From Lycorma delicatula (lineage: Eukaryota > Arthropoda > Insecta > Hemiptera > Fulgoridae): DNA of 64,000 nucleotides. Position numbers and translations under genes: made by a program. Positions 59,090 to 64,000 of the stretch are shown here, in pieces (within the stretch, counting starts at the first letter, position 1; each line of letters starts with the position of its first letter). The stretch lies in assembly GCF_047948215.1 (NCBI RefSeq), contig NC_134455.1, positions 152,006,575-152,070,574 of the forward strand, written 5' to 3'. The notes beneath the pieces were generated by a model, which did not search any database, was not told the DNA's origin, and was given only the letters and a program-made list of their open reading frames with translations.

Positions 59090-61142
59090 GGACATGCTAA
59101 TTAAATTTTTTATGTGTGTAAATACTTGTTTTTGTGAGGAGGGGGAATACCAATTACGTACGCTCCATAAGGGGCAGTGTCGGGCTCGTCACAGGTTCCG
59201 CAAGGTGTTGATTAAAGTGTGTATGTGTTCCTGCGCCCTACCGACTAAACCTAAACCCCCTCATCAACTCTCCCTGTCGGGACTACACCGGCATTGAAGC
59301 ATTACCACGGCCTCGGCGGGAACCTTCGGACTCAGAGGATTCAGAGTCCCCTTGCGTCATCACCGTTGCCGATCCATGCAAGCGACAGTTCAGCAGGTAG
59401 ATGTCCTTCACCCCTTTGTTCTACGGTCGTGCTCTTCTGTCTCTCTCAGAGGTAGAACGTTTCCCAAAAACTATCATTCCTCTGGTGGCACTGTAGAAAT
59501 CCTAGAAAGTACACAGCTCAGTCAGTCACCATTCCAGTTTTATCTTCCGTTTCCTTTGTACTGAGAATATTTGCTACCATACTTGATACCAGTTCCCATT
59601 GTCTAGTTTCTTTCAAGATAAAATTTTATCGCATTTTCTTGTGTCAAGCTGGCTAGTTCAGGCGAGACCCTAAAAGCATTCCATCTGTCACAAACAAAGA
59701 ACACATTCCGGAGTATCTTCTGCTCTACAATATATGCAATCAGGTAAGGCTCTTCTTTTAAACCTGCCTAGGTATGCCCCAAATCCCCCGTGGCCCGAGA
59801 GGAACTGCGTGAGGAAGTATGACAACCCCCACATCCACTCCGGACACAAAGTTCAAATAGGGAAACAAACGCCTGGTCCACGCTCCTTTAGCTGAGGCTT
59901 CCCAGGACGCCTGCCATTTTTCCAGCATTATTTGATATGCCTGTTTCTTGGGAACTCCATCGTGAATTCTGCAAATCAAATTAATTCTGAGGCTGATCGG
60001 TGGCACACCGACTATTACTCCGACCGCTGCCCCGTATACTGTTCGGTATGCCATAGCTTACGCTATCGCCAGTCTATGCTGGAATGACTGTAAAAGACCA
60101 CAGTTCCTCTTAATTTCACGAACTGACCTCTAGGCCGGGGCTGCATATAACATTACAGATGTTGCTACTGATAAAATAAGTTTCCTTACACCAGGTCAAC
60201 GTCCACACTTCGTCGGCATCAGTTTCCTTAGAGCAATCATGGTCCTCTCAGCTTTTGCAACAGCCTCCCTGGCATGGATAGAAAATTTCCTGGATATCCC
60301 CAAGTATAACCCTAAGTACTTAACTACCCTTCCTTTATCTATCTTCCTTTATTATTTGTTCGTCTACTACAACAGTCATATTCCTCAATTTCCGTCGGCC
60401 AACCATCGGCAACACCGCCGTCTTACTAGGAGCCAGCTCCATTCTCCTTTCTCTGAGGCAGCAACTGATTCTCCTTATAGCTTCGTTGGGCAGCTCTTCA
60501 ATTCGGTCCTCTGTATTTGCAACCACCAACAGGGTCAAATCGTCGGCGTACGCGACCTTCTCAGAGCCCCCCGTTAAATCCATGCGCAGAAGGCCGTTGT
60601 ACGCCGCATTCCAAATTATTGGCCCGAGGACCGATCCGTGTGGGACGCCACCGAACATATTAAAATCTTCCTGTCCTTCCTCTGTAACCACCAGTAGAGT
60701 TCGTTCGTGCAGATACCTGCTGACTGCCAACAAGTATTTGCTTACACCTTTTGCTTGCAGAGCATCCGACACCACACGCCACGGAACGCTATTAAATACG
60801 TTCCGTATGTCCAGGAAAATTAACAGGGGATATGTCTCTTCCTCCTTGTTCCAGCGGCCTTGTTCGCAGCCCATCGCATCACGTAGTTAATAGCATCAAC
60901 ACTAGAGTGCCCCTGGATGAAGCCGTACTGATTGTCTGAGAAACCACTAGAGAGCTCTATCTCCTCCAGTATCCGTCTAGCAATCATCCGTTCGTACAGT
61001 TTTCCTGTTGAATTAATAAGACATATAGGTCTATAATTCATTCTCCTGTATCCGGGATTAGGGACCAGGACTAACCTTGCAACTTTCCAGTTGTAGGGAA
61101 AGTCTCCCCTTCCAAGAGTCACAGCGCCTCCAACAGGGCCCA
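59090..61142 (-). mobile_element. R1-clade LINE ORF2 3' half and 3' UTR (family B)
   Basis: On the - strand: FPYNWKVARLVLVPNPGYRR and NYRPICLINSTGKLYERMIA (61110-60990), NQYGFIQGHSSVDAINYVMR, FLDIRNVFNSVPWRVVSDAL (first catalytic Asp, about 60815-60755), GVPHGSVLGPIIWNAAYNGL, KVAYADDLTLLVVAN (about 60565-60520), then an R1-type C-terminal domain around KWQASWEASAKGAWTRRLFP (about 59925-59865), a C-x-x-C...H knuckle (about 59745), and a GC-rich 3' UTR ending near 59090. Frames change several times. The RT start is cut off by the family A insertion at 61143. Confidence 0.87.
60335..60874 (-). pseudogene. R1-clade reverse transcriptase core (179-codon open segment)
   Basis: Holds RT blocks 3-7 in one frame: FLDIRNVFNS, GVPHGSVLGPIIW (normally G-V-P-Q-G-S; Gln is His here), AYADDLTLL with both catalytic aspartates, and the start of the thumb (LAPSKTAVL). 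The Met is internal, not a true start. It is continuous with the segment at 61197-60820 after a frameshift. Confidence 0.88.
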
Positions 61143-64000
61143 TCCCAACCCCGTAGGGTGAAGACATACCTTGTGACGTTACTGATCGCCACACCACCCC
61201 CTCCGTTCCGAGCCCTGAGAGACTTAACCGGAGGACGTCTTTAGACCCTCTAAATGATTACATCTCACAGTCATCAGCCAGGCCTCGTTAGGGATGCCAC
61301 TGATGTAACTGCCTCGGCAGAAATTTGCATCAGTAAAATACAAATCAAATTTTTGCCTTCACATAGACCTCAAACGGACATCTTCACATCCAACCTAACA
61401 TGATTCCCTCAAACTAACTAACCGAAACTGCAGAAGCGCGAACCATGCGCCTAGTCCAGATTTGACAGCACCGTTCGTAACTGTGAATGCCTCAAAAAAC
61501 GAACGGGTTAAAAGTTAAATCAGTGCTACACTCATACCAATCAAATTTATGTTTTACGCAACATACAAATTTAGACCTACACCCAAACAAGTTGACCAAT
61601 TTAGGTCACCTAACAAGGGAAACGGATCCTCATTCCGGTCCGCGCAGGAGCCGAAGACAAACCCCGCACCCCCACTCATTTCATCATGGAGTCTCGCGTA
61701 GCATTACCAAGTCACAACCTGGACCGTCACCGGCGGAACGAAGCTACACCCCCGGTTGCACGGTCTATCATAGCCCGGCAGCGTGCCCCCCCCCCAGTGG
61801 GAGCCCCAAATAGACCAAACAACATCACTATAATCTTGGCACGATGCCAATGCGACTATCGCCCACCAATCCAATGCCTAGGCCTGAACCCTAGCCACCC
61901 GGGATCCTAACACGATCAAATACCTAGATTAAACTCCCTCCGCAGACCTACACACCGCAAGGGCACAAAGAAAACCAGCCACTATAGACCACTCCTTACG
62001 GATCATCTAGTTAATACGGAGATCCAGAAAGGAATGTATATTCTCAAGTTCCCTGACAGCTCGTGAACGTTCGACCTCGTATCGAGGATAGACGTAGAGG
62101 ACGTGGTCCACTGTATCATCAGTCCCACAATCCGGGCATTGATTCGAATCCACCAAATGAAATCTAGCCAAACTCGCCCGAAAGGCGCCATGACCGGAGA
62201 GAAACTGTGTGATATACCGATTGGAGGAAACCCATCTGATCTAATCAAACACTATAGGAAATGTACCATGCGTGTAGCGACCTGTGGGGGATTCGTCACA
62301 CCTGACCTGCCAAGACGCAAGGCCCCGGTCCTCAATCTCCTGCTTTCGTTCTGTCGTCAATAGGTTATTTACCTTGGAAATGTAGCGTTCCTTACGCTCA
62401 TTAGCCAAGATATCTGTTGTTTTGACTCCGGCTATAACACAGATTGGCTCCCGCGAGACTATTCTATAACCGCCTATAACAGCCAGCAATAGGAATCTGG
62501 GCCCGCAGCAAAATGTTTGCGTAACACCTAAAAGCAAAGCAGTGAACCCAGACAGCTGCAGCATATAGCATAACAGCTTTGCTGACACCTTTGTAAAGGA
62601 TATGCATGGTACGGTAATTCAACCTTCATTCGAGATGAATGACTCTACGTTCATAAAAAGCTTCAGCAGCCTTTTTTGCCATATACTGTAGATGTTCCTT
62701 AAACCGAAAATTCTCATCAAGGATAACACCCAGGTATTTCTGAACCATAAAGTACCGAATGGGGAGACCACTCATTCGAACCCGGATTCGTCGGGAAGCA
62801 GCCAATCGGCCCTTAAGCAACATCATTGTGGTTTTCTCTGGGCTGAAAATCATCTGATGTTGGAGACTCCACAGTTGGAGTGTCTCCCATGCATGAGCAG
62901 CTCGAAACTCTACCTCGTTACGCGAATCCCCTTCAGTCAGTAGCAGCGCATCAGTTGCAATATGGAATCGAATTCTATGATCCAAAGACTCAGAAACACT
63001 ATCCTGAGGGCATCCTTTAGTTAGGACCCAGTGATGGCACTCTGCCAATCTTCTTATTATCGAACCTGGGCTTTTCTTTTTATTGATCTTTGTCGTCGCC
63101 AATTGTAACTCCTCTAGAGAGAACCTGTGTACCTCATCTCTGAGAATCTCGGTCCACTCCTTTTCCACAAATAGAAAAGGGATAATATTGCCTTCTTTGT
63201 ATGCTCCCTAGACAAGCAGGGAAGTCGTCCACCCAGCTTCTTAGTTGCTGTCTCGAAGCCTCTTCCTCAGTGGTCGGAGTCCAAGTCAGAAATTAATTTA
63301 TTCCAACCATCTGATTTTGCTTTTTTAATCGCAGCACTTAGTTTCTTCCTAGCGGTTTTGTACTCTTGTCTCATCCAAAAAATATCTTTTTTTTTAGATC
63401 TTTTACATGCAAGATTACTCTCTGGGATTCATGTCCCTTGTCTATAGCAATAACATCCCTAGCTGCAGCTAATTTGTCTTTAAGTTTTTGAAGGCCTCCT
63501 TCCCCGACAGCTTAACCTCGAGTTTACCATCTGTACCCTTTTTTACAGAGATATTGGCCATGGCCAAGTCGATACCTACAGTTTCTTTCAGTTTCTTCTG
63601 AAGGTTAGCATATGAGACCCCCCTCGTTCCTGACAACCACTGTGTTCATAAGGGGGCGACCAGTTTATTTCGTCCCTCATCTTCCCCCGATAGGAACAGG
63701 GTTACCTCCGATCCTCTTCGTCTTGCCCAGAATTCAAGGACTTTCCCTGTGAGGGTTCCCAGCCTACCACTGGTTGTTGCCACGACTACGGGTGCGGCGT
63801 CCGCCATTACTGCAATTTCTACTTTCTTTAGCCCTTCCAGTATTTGATCAACCTTCTCCTTACTATCACTTGAGGTAAGGAGAATGTAGTTATCTCTTCC
63901 ATTTCTCAGCCCATCTTCACCCAATATTTCAGTGGTCATTACCTCTCTGATTACTGTGCCTGGCAGGAGCGTACTCACATTGAGGTGTTTTCTCACACCC
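61143..64000 (-). mobile_element. Family A LINE, - strand, internally deleted, running off the window
   Basis: From the window edge down: an ORF1 (gag-like) frame 63996-63646, continuing after a frame break as GIDLAMANISVKKGTDGKLEV (about 63575-63515), then MRQEYKTARKKLSAAIKKAK (about 63375-63315), which belongs to the ORF2 linker, so the endonuclease is missing. RT follows as EVHRFSLEELQLATTKINKK (about 63135-63080) and KSPG, then jumps straight to WVLTKGCPQDSV (63035-63000), a second internal deletion removing RT blocks 2-3. The thumb (FSPEKTTMMLLKGRL, YLGVILDENFRFKEHLQYMA), the C-terminal domain (LASWQVRCDESPTGRYTHGT) and the 3' UTR match 1740-3238 in reverse. It ends in GGGTTGGGA at 61143. 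Confidence 0.85.
63646..63996 (-). pseudogene. LINE ORF1 (gag-like) fragment
   Basis: A 116-codon open segment: LPGTVIREVMTTEILGEDGL, NYILLTSSDSKEKVDQILEG, then a segment with GRLGTLTGKVLEFWARRRGS. Acidic/polar with no CCHC knuckle in the visible part. The position directly before ORF2 material and the lack of catalytic motifs suggest ORF1 of the family A LINE. The Met at 63996 is not necessarily the start, since the frame may continue beyond the window. Confidence 0.55.

Noticed and set aside
59088..59564. Two + strand open frames in GC-rich DNA as host exons
   Set aside because: The segment is the 3' UTR of the R1-clade LINE read from the other strand. GC content follows the element and ends with it.

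Overview
This is animal nuclear DNA, almost certainly from an insect. A hemipteran is plausible from the repeat families, but the sequence does not prove it. It is AT-rich, with short exons bounded by GT...AG and separated by kilobase introns full of old transposons. There are no operons, ribosome binding sites, rRNA or tRNA genes, and no CRISPR arrays. I recognise one host gene with confidence, UBL7 (ubiquitin-like protein 7). Seven of its exons lie on the + strand (1-104, 5323-5426, 14603-14736, 19605-19770, 27962-28058, 33643-33743, 36780-36977). All splice phases fit, and the spliced product is 300 residues ending in a UBA domain. The 5' end of the gene lies before the window. A second host gene probably begins at 44547 with a short first coding exon behind a DRE-like promoter motif. 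I could not find its next exon or identify it.

Nearly everything else is transposon-derived. The two ends of the window (565-3238 on + and 61143-64000 on -) hold copies of one R1/I-group non-LTR retrotransposon family, called family A here. Both abut R1-type elements (family B). Family A shares a diagnostic 3' end with two 5'-truncated copies, 3915-4000 and 57559-58104, each with clear target-site duplications. UBL7 intron 2 holds a nearly complete RTE/BovB-like LINE (8541-11809, -) and a decayed mariner (12397-13542). Intron 3 holds a hAT element (16686-19457). Intron 4 holds a second RTE element (20593-24124, -, perfect 16-bp duplication) and an internally deleted R1-like LINE (about 24880-27800, -). 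Intron 5 holds a mariner with unusually long inverted repeats (28491-29940), a tRNA-derived SINE and a probable solo LTR (32052-33283). Intron 6 holds LINE debris and a 90-bp inverted repeat. Downstream of UBL7 are two more mariners (38211-39496 and 50354-51563), RTE and possible Penelope-like relics, a recent 262-bp tandem duplication (49322-49844), a second LTR-like copy, a MITE-like block containing opposed SINE heads, and the family A/B nest at the right edge.

The most interesting structure is inside the intron 3 hAT element. Between its terminal repeats, at the point where the transposase zinc finger should begin, lies a diverged and stop-containing copy of UBL7 exon 4 (18933-19050). The real exon 4 starts only 147 bp beyond the element. 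This looks like capture of flanking host exon sequence by a DNA transposon. Other notable points are the integration preference of family A before TG and the long-armed mariner. I see no coherent novel multi-gene system; the unusual biology here is transposon structure and its interaction with a host gene.
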